Below are positions 6,110 through 14,836 of a stretch of DNA of 24,146 nucleotides, piece after piece. Source of the DNA: an uncultured Prevotella sp. (GTDB taxonomy: Bacteria; Bacteroidota; Bacteroidia; Bacteroidales; Bacteroidaceae). The number at the start of each line of letters is the position of its first letter. Position 1 is the stretch's first letter. A program made the translations under genes and the position numbers. The notes under the pieces are model-generated. The model saw nothing but the letters and a program-made list of their open reading frames with translations. It was not told the DNA's origin and did no database searches. The stretch spans positions 1 to 24,146 of the forward strand of contig CAKPST010000038.1 in the NCBI GenBank assembly GCA_934183355.1, read 5' to 3'.

Positions 6110-6922
6110 ATGCTAAAAAATTACTTTTTTCTAAATCTATTTGTCTTGCTTTTGGGCATGACGTTTGGAGGAGTTGCCATTCAACCGACGATGGCAGTAA
6201 ATGATTACACACCGACGGTTACTGAAGATGAAATCTCGGTTTTCCTTGAAACTTCGTTCGACAACGCTAAGGTATGGGCTTGGAACGACCAACCACAGCT
6301 CACCGTGGCTGGATGGCCTGGCGATGCCATGACTCTTATGGGCAAAACTGCCAATGGCAAGAACATTTTTAAGTGGACTTACACTGGCGACAAGGGGGCT
6401 CCGACAGAAATCATCTTCACTCACGATGGCGAACAGAAGCTCAATGGAGGCGACCAGAAATTTGTCAACCACGGCTATTACGTGGAGGGCAAATACACTA
6501 AGACTATCGAGGTGGATGCTGGCAAGGTGATGGTGTTCTTCGACAACACTACTGCCAATCTCGACGACGTCTATTGCTTCATCTACAACGGCACAACAGC
6601 AGCACAGCAGTGGCCTGGAATGAAGATGGCTTACGACTCTAAGGCTTCATTCAATGGCAAGACTGGATATTACACCGTAGAGGTGCCTAACAATTTTCTT
6701 ACTGGTATGTTTGTCATCAACAATGGCAAGGACGGCAAAACTCTTCAGGGACAGACCGTATACGTGGGCGAGACAACTTCTGCCATCGAGAATGTGACAA
6801 TGGAGGAGACTAAGAGCAATGCTGAAGATGCCTGGTACACCATCACGGGCATTCGCATCAACAAGCCTACTCAGGCTGGACTCTACATCCACAACGGTAA
6901 GAAAGTAATAATCAGAAAATAA
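6110..6922 (+). CDS. Secreted two-module starch-binding protein (CBM26 x2) with T9SS-like tail
   Basis: The 270-residue protein has a signal peptide (about 1-29) and two consecutive CBM26-type starch-binding modules, about 41-133 and 140-222. Each carries the aromatic signature WPG (Trp69, Trp168) and the first also KVWAWND and NHGYYVE. A short C-terminal domain (about 238-270, DAWYTITGIRINKP...GLYIHNGKKVIIRK) is typical of Prevotella T9SS sorting tails. There is no catalytic domain. The alpha-amylase starts 20 bp downstream and carries a homologous CBM26 pair (FLET..., WPGDAM, FKWTYTG/YKWTYTG, NHGYYVE.KYTK), so the two probably arose by module duplication and act together. The likely job is holding starch at the cell surface. 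The inverted-repeat element ends 155 bp upstream. Confidence 0.8.
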   Translation: MLKNYFFLNLFVLLLGMTFGGVAIQPTMAVNDYTPTVTEDEISVFLETSFDNAKVWAWNDQPQLTVAGWPGDAMTLMGKTANGKNIFKWTYTGDKGAPTEIIFTHDGEQKLNGGDQKFVNHGYYVEGKYTKTIEVDAGKVMVFFDNTTANLDDVYCFIYNGTTAAQQWPGMKMAYDSKASFNGKTGYYTVEVPNNFLTGMFVINNGKDGKTLQGQTVYVGETTSAIENVTMEETKSNAEDAWYTITGIRINKPTQAGLYIHNGKKVIIRK

Positions 6923-6941
6923 TAAAAATCATTGACGAATT

Positions 6942-9245
6942 ATGAAAAATATAATGAACAAGGGACTGCTGATGTTGACGTTGTTCTTCAATTATACATC
7001 AAGCACCTTCGCAGACAATCAATACGGACTCAAAGATAAGATTCAGGATGGCGTAATACTACATTGCTTCGACTGGAAGCTGAGCGACATCAAGGCTGAG
7101 ATTCCTAACATTGCTAAGGCTGGATTCACAGCCGTGCAGACTTCGCCCGTACACCAGAAGGAGCCTGTAGGCGCTGCATGGTATATGCCTTATCAGCCTT
7201 ACGACTTTGTCATTGGCAACGGCATTGGCGACGCCAACGACCTGAAGGCTCTCTGCGACGAGGCTCACAAGCATGGCGTGAAGGTGATTGTGGACGTGGT
7301 GGCAAACCACACCAACGGCAACCTGAGCTATGTTGCCTCTCGTCTGCAAGACCGCAGTCTCTACCACGACTACAATGGCGGATGCAACGACGGCGACCGC
7401 TACTCTGTCACACATGCTCAGATTGGTATGATGGACCTTAAGACTGAGGACCTACGTGTGCAGGCTATTATCAAGGAATATATACAGAACCTCAAGGCTT
7501 GTGGCGTCGACGGCATTCGCTGGGACGCCATCAAGCACATTGGTCTTCCCTCTGAGGGCGACTCGTTCATGACAAACGTTGTCGACCAGACCATGTACAA
7601 CTATGGCGAGATTCTCAACACTCCGGGTCCTAACGCCGACCAACTCTACAAGGAGTATACACAGTATATGTCAGTGACCGACAACACCTATGGCAACAAC
7701 GTGACTAAGGCGTTCGCAGGCGGCGGTGTCAGCACCTCTACTGGCAACCTCACCTATAGAGGCATTGCAGCCAACAAGCTCGTATACTGGGGCGAGAGCC
7801 ACGACACCTACTCTAACGACCCAGGCGATGACGGATGGAGCAAGCATGTGAATCAGAACTTCATCGACCGTTCATACGCTATCATGGCAGGCAACAACGA
7901 CGCTACATCCCTCTACTTCTCGCGTCCAAGCGCAACAGAGAAGAGCAGCATCAAGTTTGGAGCCAAAGGTTCGACTCACTTCACCGCACCCGAGGTGGCT
8001 GAAGCCAACCACATGCACAACATCTGTGCTGGCGAACCTAACTATTGTGTTCACACCAACGACCTGATGGCTCAGGTGCGCAAGAGTGGTGTTGTGATAG
8101 CACTCTCTGGCGGAAACGGCAACAAGCAGGTTTCGTTTGCTAATGGTGCTGGCGACGGCAAGTGGTTCAAGGCTGGCACATACACCGACAAGGTGGGCGG
8201 CGGCAAATTCACCGTTACCAATACTACTATTTCGGGTCAGGTAGGCTCTACTGGCATCGCTGTGCTCTATGTAGAGGGCAATATTGTCAAGGAACCTAAC
8301 GTGACATTCGACCCTGCTGACGGCACATCATTCTCTGACGCCACACTCTCTGTTACAGCTACTGCTGCCAATGCCACATCGGCTTGGGTTCAGGTGAACG
8401 GCGGTGCCAAGCAGACATTCACCACAACCAAGACATTCAGCGTAGGTGCCGACGTAGACTATGGCAAGAACATCACCATCTCTTGGGGCGCCACTGGCAA
8501 GGACGAGAACAACGCCGAGGTGACAAAGACTGGCTCTGTGACATACAAGAAGGTGAAGGCTTACGAGCCAGTGCTCGAAAGCGCTGACGAGGTGTCTTGC
8601 TTCTTGGAGACTGCCGAGAGCGACATCAAGCTGTGGATATGGGACGACAAGGACGATAGCAAGAAGTTCAACAACGCTGCTTGGCCTGGCGACGCAATGG
8701 AGCTGGTGGGCAAGAGCGCTGACGGCAAAGGCATATACAAGTGGACCTACACTGGCTCAACAACCGGACTGCCTACCAACATCATCTTCACACACGGAGG
8801 CGAAAAGTTTGCTGGCACAAGCGACGAGACCGACAAGGGCGTAGCATTCAAGAACCACGGCTACTATGTAGAGACTAAGTATACCAAGGAGATTACTAAG
8901 GTGAATCATGACGACATCATCCTACCTGGCACAGACAAGTATGTATACTTCGACAACAACAAGAACTGGGAGAATGTATACTGCTATTTCTACAACGGCA
9001 ATACTTCGTCGTCGACATGGCCTGGCGTGAAAATGACTTACGACACAAGCGTTTCGCACAATGGCAAGACTGGATGGTATATGGCTGAGATTCCAGCTGG
9101 CTACACCAACGCTAAGTTCTTCATCAACGACGGCACTGCTGGCACTGCCATCAATCGTGGCGATGCTTCTACAACTAAGGTAGTGAACGATGGAACGGAG
9201 ATTGACATCAAGCATGCCATGGGCACTCTGAGCAAAAAGAACTAA
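6942..9245 (+). CDS. GH13 alpha-amylase with C-terminal CBM26 pair
   Basis: The 767-residue secreted enzyme has a signal peptide (about 1-24) and a GH13 (beta/alpha)8 barrel at about 33-380. Conserved regions are DVVANH (118-123), GIRWDAIKH (191-199, nucleophile Asp195), YGEIL (acid/base Glu223) and WGESHD (283-288, Asp288), so the catalytic triad is complete. WGESHDTY is reminiscent of the GH13_28 group of AmyE-like amylases. Next come a beta-sandwich C domain (about 380-447), an Ig-like linker domain (about 451-538) and two CBM26 modules (about 548-650 and 664-760). It hydrolyses alpha-1,4 links in starch outside the cytosol. Unlike its partner it ends (MGTLSKKN) without a recognisable sorting tail, and it has no lipobox. 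No SusC/SusD pair is in the window. Confidence 0.92.
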   Translation: MKNIMNKGLLMLTLFFNYTSSTFADNQYGLKDKIQDGVILHCFDWKLSDIKAEIPNIAKAGFTAVQTSPVHQKEPVGAAWYMPYQPYDFVIGNGIGDANDLKALCDEAHKHGVKVIVDVVANHTNGNLSYVASRLQDRSLYHDYNGGCNDGDRYSVTHAQIGMMDLKTEDLRVQAIIKEYIQNLKACGVDGIRWDAIKHIGLPSEGDSFMTNVVDQTMYNYGEILNTPGPNADQLYKEYTQYMSVTDNTYGNNVTKAFAGGGVSTSTGNLTYRGIAANKLVYWGESHDTYSNDPGDDGWSKHVNQNFIDRSYAIMAGNNDATSLYFSRPSATEKSSIKFGAKGSTHFTAPEVAEANHMHNICAGEPNYCVHTNDLMAQVRKSGVVIALSGGNGNKQVSFANGAGDGKWFKAGTYTDKVGGGKFTVTNTTISGQVGSTGIAVLYVEGNIVKEPNVTFDPADGTSFSDATLSVTATAANATSAWVQVNGGAKQTFTTTKTFSVGADVDYGKNITISWGATGKDENNAEVTKTGSVTYKKVKAYEPVLESADEVSCFLETAESDIKLWIWDDKDDSKKFNNAAWPGDAMELVGKSADGKGIYKWTYTGSTTGLPTNIIFTHGGEKFAGTSDETDKGVAFKNHGYYVETKYTKEITKVNHDDIILPGTDKYVYFDNNKNWENVYCYFYNGNTSSSTWPGVKMTYDTSVSHNGKTGWYMAEIPAGYTNAKFFINDGTAGTAINRGDASTTKVVNDGTEIDIKHAMGTLSKKN

Positions 9246-9255
9246 TAACATTCAA

Positions 9256-9299
9256 AGCCGTTCGCTGCTAACAACACACGTTAGCTGCGAACGGCTTTT
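9256..9299 (+). terminator. Intrinsic terminator of the starch operon
   Basis: A 17-bp stem with one mismatch (AGCCGTTCGCTGCTAAC against GTTAGCTGCGAACGGCT), a short loop and TTTT. It begins 11 bp after the amylase stop. The T-run ends next to the stop codon of the convergent ATPase gene. Confidence 0.9.
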
Positions 9300-9300
9300 C

Positions 9301-10590
9301 TTATCTCCACACTGGCACTACCTTTATCACAAATCCTTTATGTTCGATGGTGCGCTGTTGGTTGAAGGTTACGATGGTGCAGTTCTTACACCCCGTATAT
9401 TCTGCTGCTGCCACGATGCCCTCAACCTCACGGCTTAGGTTGTTGTCGTCAAGTTGCCAGCAAACCTGTATTAGTTGGTCTACATGTTCGGACTTCACAA
9501 CGACGAAGTCGCACTCTACCGTCTCGTTGAAATAGAACACTTGGTCGTCCTCCGCAAGCTCTCTCTCCAACTTATTATACACAATATTCTCAAGCGCCTT
9601 ACCCTCGTCGTCGCTTTGTGGCAATAGTATAGCGTTGCGCATGGCAAAGTCGGCAATGTAGTATTTGGCAGGCGAGAGGTTTTGCTTAACTATCGATTGT
9701 GTATACTTAGGCACCTTACGCAGCAAGAAGATATTGCAAGCATAGTCGAGCCATAGATACAACGAGTCTTTAGAGACGCGCATGCCTTGCGACTTAAGCT
9801 CATTGTATATGTTGTTCACGCTTGTAGGCTTTGTTATATTGTTCATCACGCGCTTCAAGAAGTAGCGCACCACCGAAGGCGAAGCCGATATGCCGTAATG
9901 TTCTATCATATCGCGGAACAACATAGTGTTGAAGTACGACTGCAGAATCTTTATCTTTTCGGTTGCTACATCGGTTAGCACCACTTGTGGGAAACCGCCC
10001 TCCTTACAGTAATTCTTAAACTCGCTTGCCAATACGGCTGCCCCTTCCTCCGTGTATTTGTTGGCCTTTACCTCCTTAAAGTCAAGGTATTCGTCAAAGC
10101 TTAGAGGATACTCGCGATATTCGTCAGGCCATCCACGCAGCGCCGACGCCATTTCGCCAGACAGCATCTTTGCCGTGCTGCCTGTTACATAGATGTGCTT
10201 GCAGTAGTTCTTGAATACGCGCAGCACAAAGAGTTCCCATCCTTCTATCAGCTGTATCTCGTCAAAGAACATATATACGTCCTTTAACGATTGGGTAGGA
10301 TACATCTCACGGTAGGCTTGTAGAATCTCGTCGAAGTCGGATGTCTGCATTGATACAAAACGCTCGTCGTCGAATCCGATATACAATATCTGTTCGGGCT
10401 TGATGCCGTTTTGGAGCAAACGGTTGATGGTAAGCCCAAGGAGCGACGACTTGCCGCAACGACGTATACCCGTAACTGTAACGATGCTGTCCTTGTTGAC
10501 AGGCAGTTGCTGCTTGCGTTCTTTTAAACTTAACGGCAACTCTTCTTGATGAAGAGCTATAACCGACTGAAATATACTGCGTAGTTCCAT
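9301..10590 (-). CDS. AAA-family ATPase with DUF4143-type C-terminus
   Basis: A 429-residue ATP-binding protein of the archaeal-ATPase-like/DUF4143 superfamily common in Bacteroidota. Walker A is GIRRCGKSS (41-49), Walker B is VYMFFDEIQ, a sensor-like stretch HIYVTGSTAKML follows, then a helical middle and a C-terminal region with VECDFVVV, which recalls the degenerate restriction-nuclease-like core of DUF4143. The cellular role of the family is not established; a toxin-antitoxin or defence role has been guessed for some members. The frame is open to 10686, but its extension only translates the 33-bp repeats (FLSFSEGN twice), so the start MELRSIFQ at 10590 is used. It is a single-gene unit convergent with the amylase. 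Confidence 0.85.
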   Translation of the reverse strand: MELRSIFQSVIALHQEELPLSLKERKQQLPVNKDSIVTVTGIRRCGKSSLLGLTINRLLQNGIKPEQILYIGFDDERFVSMQTSDFDEILQAYREMYPTQSLKDVYMFFDEIQLIEGWELFVLRVFKNYCKHIYVTGSTAKMLSGEMASALRGWPDEYREYPLSFDEYLDFKEVKANKYTEEGAAVLASEFKNYCKEGGFPQVVLTDVATEKIKILQSYFNTMLFRDMIEHYGISASPSVVRYFLKRVMNNITKPTSVNNIYNELKSQGMRVSKDSLYLWLDYACNIFLLRKVPKYTQSIVKQNLSPAKYYIADFAMRNAILLPQSDDEGKALENIVYNKLERELAEDDQVFYFNETVECDFVVVKSEHVDQLIQVCWQLDDNNLSREVEGIVAAAEYTGCKNCTIVTFNQQRTIEHKGFVIKVVPVWR

Positions 10591-10614
10591 ATTGCTCGTT
10601 GTTTTATTCAACTG

Positions 10615-10622
10615 CAAAGATA
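10615..10622 (-). promoter_or_regulatory. -7 box of the ATPase gene
   Basis: TATCTTTG on the minus strand, 24 nt before the ATG. The -33 position (about 10643-10647) falls inside the first 33-bp repeat and reads TTTC rather than TTTG, so the repeat itself supplies or overlaps the upstream promoter element. Confidence 0.55.
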
Positions 10623-10627
10623 GCGCA

Positions 10628-10714
10628 TTTCCTTCTGAAAAGGAAAGAAATAGAGAAAAGTTTCCTTCTGAAAAGGAAAGAAACAATGAAAAGTTTCCTT
10701 TTCAGGAGGAAAGT
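10628..10714. repeat. 33-bp periodic repeat with internal palindrome at a promoter
   Basis: The word TTTCCTTCTGAAAAGGAAA starts at 10628 and 10661, and a diverged copy (TTTCCTTTTCAGGAGGAAA) starts at 10694, exactly 33 bp apart. Each is an inverted repeat (TTTCCTT...AAGGAAA). The spacing is close to three helical turns and is divisible by three, which is why a reading frame stays open through it. It lies immediately upstream of the ATPase -7 box, so operator sites or a copy-number-variable promoter are plausible. Confidence 0.75.
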
Positions 10715-10750
10715 GGCGTTAGGAATATGGAGCGATAGATGTGCTAATTT

Positions 10751-12460
10751 CTACTTCACAATCTTCTTTCCACCCACAATATATATTCCTCGTGGCAGGG
10801 CATTGATGTCATTGCCGAGCAGAGTGCCGTCTATTGAGTAGACACGCTGGTCGCGAGTGTGGGCTGTATTATTGCTCACGGCACTTATGCCAGTAGCTAT
10901 TGCATTGTTCAACACATTCTCGTCGTTGCCTCCCATCACGAGAAACGAGATGGTGCCGTCCTCGTTCTGTGTTATCTCTGTCACAGGCTTACTCATATAT
11001 GTGATGCCGAGCGACTTGTCGTGACTATTCCACAGCGTGGCAGCAGGAGTCGACTCGTCGGTGAGCGAATTGTTGACAATGGTAGTAACACCGTCCTTAG
11101 TGGTGTAGTAGGGATAGAGGTCGCCGCGTATTTCGGCAGGCGAAGTCATCTTGTCGCTGTTGTCGGCATGGAAGATGGTGCAGCGCTGATGATCTTGTCC
11201 TGTGGCGTTGACTCGGTTGGCAGTCCAACGCCACTTGTCATAGTCGACATGTGTTATCATCAGTCCCTTGCCATATAGCTTGCGGTCCCATCCCGTTTTC
11301 TGTCTATTCTCAAAGAGATAATACTCATCAGGATTGTTGTCGTTGTACATGATGAAGGGGCGTCCATAGTCGGACGACGACTGCATCGACTGCACGGTGG
11401 CTGACTTGTCGAGCACTATCGGCTCCACCCATCCAGCATATATGCGCTCCCATGCCGTGAAGTTGGGCGGCACAAGTCCGTTGGCAAGATAGTTGCCGTT
11501 GGCAAGCAAGTCGAAGAACCCCATGCCGTAGAGATGCTGTCCATTGGTGTCGTACATGTCGGGGAAGCCGAGACAGTGGGAGAACTCATGACATATAGTG
11601 CCAATGCCCAGCGTGCGAGTGTCGCCAGTATACTTACCTTCACCATTGAGCACACCGAGCAACTCAGCTGCACAAGCATAGCGGTCTATCTTGCCAGTGG
11701 GATAAGTCAGCACACCGCCACGATAGCGCATGTAGTGCATGTGTGGCCAGATGGTGTTGGGGTCGTCGCTTGCCGCCTCGCCCAGTCCGGCATACAGAAA
11801 GAACACTTGGTCGGCAGTGCCGTCGCCGTCCCAATCGTAGTCGGCAAGGTTGACTTCGGGTGCTATAGCGTCGGCAGCCGTGCGCAGCATCTCGCCAATA
11901 TTGACATCATTCTTGCTCTCGGTGTTGGCTCCATAGTAGGCATAACCCTTGGGCATGACCACTGGTCCCACTACGTCGAACGAGAGATTGAACAGTCCAT
12001 TAGACTGAGCCGAGTAGTAGTCGGCAACCGAACCCACATATCCCTCGCTGTTGGTGAACCCCGGAGTATTGGTGATGTTCTTGTAGTAAGCCACGTCGTG
12101 CTCAGCCTTGAACTTGGTGTCGGCAAACTCCACCAGGATAATGAGTCCCTTGCGGTTGCCTGTATATGTAATGTGGTCGTTGCCAATAGAGCTGCCGACC
12201 GAGGCACGTTTTATTTTGGCAACACGCTGCATATCGTCGAAGTCGGCTGGGTGAAACGTTGTGCCATCAGCAGACAGCACATACTTGCTGCCATCGGCAG
12301 TCTGCCACCAACAGACAAACTCATCGCCGAAGCGTTCGGCAGTTATCACTGTGCCGTCGGCAGTTGGCAGAGTCTTCTTCTGTCCAGGCTGCACAGGCGA
12401 GGCAATGGAGGAGGCTGCTGCCAGGAACAGCGCCATGAGAGTAGATGCTTGTTTCTTCAT
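10751..12460 (-). CDS. M6 family metalloprotease with T9SS-like sorting tail
   Basis: The 569-residue protein has a signal peptide (MKKQASTLMALFLAAASSIAS), a propeptide-like N-terminus to about residue 95 and an M6 (InhA-like) catalytic domain. The zinc motif HEFSHCLGFPD is at 291-301 (His291, Glu292, His295), followed by the expected MGFFDLL turn. The last ~45 residues (RVYSIDGTLLGNDINALPRGIYIVGGKKIVK) match Prevotella-type T9SS C-terminal tails, so export across the outer membrane is likely. It is the last gene of a three-gene run, starting 18 bp after the GH25 lipoprotein stop. Substrates are unknown. Confidence 0.88.
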   Translation of the reverse strand: MKKQASTLMALFLAAASSIASPVQPGQKKTLPTADGTVITAERFGDEFVCWWQTADGSKYVLSADGTTFHPADFDDMQRVAKIKRASVGSSIGNDHITYTGNRKGLIILVEFADTKFKAEHDVAYYKNITNTPGFTNSEGYVGSVADYYSAQSNGLFNLSFDVVGPVVMPKGYAYYGANTESKNDVNIGEMLRTAADAIAPEVNLADYDWDGDGTADQVFFLYAGLGEAASDDPNTIWPHMHYMRYRGGVLTYPTGKIDRYACAAELLGVLNGEGKYTGDTRTLGIGTICHEFSHCLGFPDMYDTNGQHLYGMGFFDLLANGNYLANGLVPPNFTAWERIYAGWVEPIVLDKSATVQSMQSSSDYGRPFIMYNDNNPDEYYLFENRQKTGWDRKLYGKGLMITHVDYDKWRWTANRVNATGQDHQRCTIFHADNSDKMTSPAEIRGDLYPYYTTKDGVTTIVNNSLTDESTPAATLWNSHDKSLGITYMSKPVTEITQNEDGTISFLVMGGNDENVLNNAIATGISAVSNNTAHTRDQRVYSIDGTLLGNDINALPRGIYIVGGKKIVK

Positions 12461-12478
12461 ATTTTATATAGTCATTGT

Positions 12479-13702
12479 CTATTTAATACATTCTCTACTG
12501 AGAAAGTCGTTGAACTCATTGCGATAGCCGTTGAATACATTGATGTCAACCTCGGGACGTATGCCTGTGACACGTCCGTCGGGGCATAGCTGCCAATACA
12601 CCAGATGCACATCGGGCTTGTATTCGCCATATCGGGCTATCCATACATTGTAGTCGCGCTTGAGGTCGGGAGCCGAGGACAGATATCTGTTGACAAATGT
12701 CTGCGAGATATACAGCACGGGGCGTGTGCCTGTGTGCGCACCAACGATGCGCAGCCATGTGCGCACGGCACGAAACAAGGCATCCGGACCACCCATAGCC
12801 TTAATCTGTGCATGCGACGGTTCGACATCGAGCACTGGTGGAAGGTCGCCCTTGCGGAACGACGTGTTGCGTATGAAGAACTTGGCTTGAGCCGCAGCTG
12901 GCGTGCGTGTGGAGAAGAAATGATAAGCCCCCACCCTAATGCCGCGTGAGCGTGCAGCCGTGTAGTCGGAGCGATAGTAGCGATTGCGTATCGTGGTGCC
13001 CTCGGTCGACTTGATGTAACAGAAGGAGATGGGATAGTCGACCTTGCCCGTTACATGCTTGCGCGAGATGTTGCCAAGGTGGGATATGCGCACACGTTTC
13101 CAGTCGATGGCATAGCGCTTGCGTCCCACGTCGTGCTGAAAGCGCGATATGTCGATGCCATAGATGCGGTCGGCGGTATACTCCAGTCGCTCGCCCAGAT
13201 AGCGATCGGCACGCCATTCGCCCACACGTATATGTTTCTTGTAGGTCAGGTCGAATCCAAATCCAGTGCGTTTGCCATCACGCCAGTTGCCTATGTACAG
13301 ATTGCGGTGTGTGTCGCTGAACGAGCCATGGCCCTGAGCAATGGCATCGCGATTGAGTTCGCCCGAATAGGTGCCAGTGGAGTCGGTCCATGTGCCACTG
13401 ACGAGAGTGTCGGCACGCCATGTACCCACGATGCGATGGTGCAACGAGTCGTGACTGACACCACGTCCGCAGCGCTTGCCACCACGCCATTCGCCTGCAT
13501 ATATTACACTGTCACCAATAGAAAGTTGGCCGTAGCCATCAAATTTGCCGTCCTTGATGCCTCCACGATAGACGGCATTGCCGCGGCGCACCACCGTCTG
13601 ACCGTCGTAGGCGATGTCGCGACAACCCGAAAGAAGGGTGCAGACGACGAGTGCCAACACCAGACGGACAGCATGTGCCGCCGTATATTTATATTCAAAC
13701 AT
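12479..13702 (-). CDS. MORN-repeat lipoprotein with GH25 muramidase domain
   Basis: The 407-residue protein starts with a hydrophobic segment ending in a lipobox (CTLLSGC, Cys27), so it is probably a lipoprotein. Residues about 43-175 hold some six MORN-like repeats (YRGGIKDGKFDGYGQL, YAGEWRGGKRCGRG, YIGNWRDGKRTGFGF and weaker ones). Residues about 180-400 are a GH25 lysozyme domain: YGIDISRFQ (Asp184), CYIKSTEGTT (Glu234), GAYHFFSTRTP, PVLDVEP (Asp292, Glu294) and VDINVFNG. The catalytic acids are present. GH25 enzymes cut the beta-1,4 bond between MurNAc and GlcNAc. MORN repeats are usually membrane or protein contact modules, so the combination suggests a tethered peptidoglycan remodeller. 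It is the middle gene of the operon (gaps 14 and 18 bp). Confidence 0.88.
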   Translation of the reverse strand: MFEYKYTAAHAVRLVLALVVCTLLSGCRDIAYDGQTVVRRGNAVYRGGIKDGKFDGYGQLSIGDSVIYAGEWRGGKRCGRGVSHDSLHHRIVGTWRADTLVSGTWTDSTGTYSGELNRDAIAQGHGSFSDTHRNLYIGNWRDGKRTGFGFDLTYKKHIRVGEWRADRYLGERLEYTADRIYGIDISRFQHDVGRKRYAIDWKRVRISHLGNISRKHVTGKVDYPISFCYIKSTEGTTIRNRYYRSDYTAARSRGIRVGAYHFFSTRTPAAAQAKFFIRNTSFRKGDLPPVLDVEPSHAQIKAMGGPDALFRAVRTWLRIVGAHTGTRPVLYISQTFVNRYLSSAPDLKRDYNVWIARYGEYKPDVHLVYWQLCPDGRVTGIRPEVDINVFNGYRNEFNDFLSRECIK

Positions 13703-13716
13703 TTATATACTATAGT

Positions 13717-14703
13717 CTAATTCCACCAATTATTTGTATTAATCTTCTTACCATTGACTATGCCAATGAAGCGTCCCTTGAGCGTGAACACTGGCGAACC
13801 GTCGGAAATGAGCACTCTTGCAAGGTCGTGACTACCGTCCTTGAGACGACAGCCAGGGACGATGACGGGCGAAATGGTGTCGCATTCAAGTCCTGCCTCG
13901 CCCAGTCCGGGATAGCCTACGGAGCAAATCTTGCCGACAGAGCCAGTACCCCATGTCCAGAGCGACAGCGGAGTGGCGCCATCGGGGGTGGTGGCGTCGG
14001 ACGTTTGGAGGAGCATCGTTGACGACTTGGGCGACGCTGCCACCACATTCAGCGGCATGCGCACCACGCTGTCAGCCTCGTTGCGGAACACAGCAGTGTA
14101 TTCGGTGACTGTCTTCAGTTGCATACGATGACCCGAACCAGCTGTCAGACTATCGAGCAATCGTGAGGCACTCGCCACCTCGGCATACACCTTGCCCACA
14201 TGCGATGCCAACGCCGCTATGGACTGATAGCCATTGTCTTGCACACCATGCACACGCAGATAGTAGTCGAGCTCCGACTTGTGAGCCTTCAAGGTCTTGA
14301 GTTGCGTGGCTATCGACTGTCGGCAGCGAGCCATAATGACGGAGTCGCCCTGCAACTTGGGCAGCGACGGCGAGGCACAATAAACAGTGGCTATGCGACC
14401 TGAGCACGACGGCAGCAGCGCCCAGCGATTGACCCAACATCCAGCCACACGCTTGTGGTGGCGGGCAGAGTCGCGACTGACAGTGACTCCTATCAAGGCG
14501 GTGTCGCCCTGCGACGCACTGAAGTAGAGACGAGGTTTGCCGTCGATGCATATCTCTTGCCATGTGGTCTGCTCTACCACCACCGCACTACCACGCAACG
14601 ACTGCGCAGAGGGCGGCACAAGCTGCCATGCCACACAGCCCACAACGAGAGCCACGGCAAGCAAGACAAGAGCAAACAACAATTTCTTACTTGAATATTT
14701 CAT
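13717..14703 (-). CDS. Membrane-anchored protein of unknown function, possible degenerate trypsin-like fold
   Basis: The 328-residue protein has one N-terminal membrane segment (about 8-27, LLFALVLLAVALVVGCVAW) and a large extracytoplasmic part. A helical middle (about 120-215, KTLKAHKSELDYYLRVHG) may be coiled. The end, SDGSPVFTLKGRFIGIVNG (300-318), resembles the region around the active serine of trypsin/HtrA-like proteases (G-x-S-x-PVF...G...GI), but the glycines are reduced and I cannot place a His or Asp of a triad. The fold is a weak inference; an inactive scaffold is as likely. It is first in the operon with the MORN-GH25 lipoprotein and the M6 protease, which suggests envelope work. 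Confidence 0.6.
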   Translation of the reverse strand: MKYSSKKLLFALVLLAVALVVGCVAWQLVPPSAQSLRGSAVVVEQTTWQEICIDGKPRLYFSASQGDTALIGVTVSRDSARHHKRVAGCWVNRWALLPSCSGRIATVYCASPSLPKLQGDSVIMARCRQSIATQLKTLKAHKSELDYYLRVHGVQDNGYQSIAALASHVGKVYAEVASASRLLDSLTAGSGHRMQLKTVTEYTAVFRNEADSVVRMPLNVVAASPKSSTMLLQTSDATTPDGATPLSLWTWGTGSVGKICSVGYPGLGEAGLECDTISPVIVPGCRLKDGSHDLARVLISDGSPVFTLKGRFIGIVNGKKINTNNWWN

Positions 14704-14776
14704 GATGTATGTAGCTTTATATTTCGTGCGAAATTACAAAATATATCAATACAGCGTCGCTTTTTCGTCTTATTTT

Positions 14777-14807
14777 TTTGTATATTCCGATGTTAATAGT
14801 AACTTTG
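14777..14807 (+). promoter_or_regulatory. Promoter of the PASTA-rluD-ddl operon
   Basis: TTTG at 14777-14780, a 19-nt gap, then TAACTTTG at 14800-14807, leaving a leader of about 25 nt before the ATG at 14837. The divergent gene (start 14703) shows only a weak ATATTTTG box in the shared region. Confidence 0.7.
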
Positions 14808-14836
14808 CATGATAGCATAATACGAAAAAGAAAAGT

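Noticed and set aside
10591..10686. 32-residue N-terminal extension of the ATPase
   Set aside because: It translates the 33-bp repeats and crosses the -7 box TATCTTTG; family homology starts at MELRSIFQ.
11534..12589. 351-residue plus-strand frame
   Set aside because: Antisense to the M6 protease and the 3' end of the GH25 gene, both with clear catalytic motifs.
13055..13720. 221-residue plus-strand frame
   Set aside because: Antisense to the MORN-GH25 lipoprotein; no signal, domain or promoter of its own.
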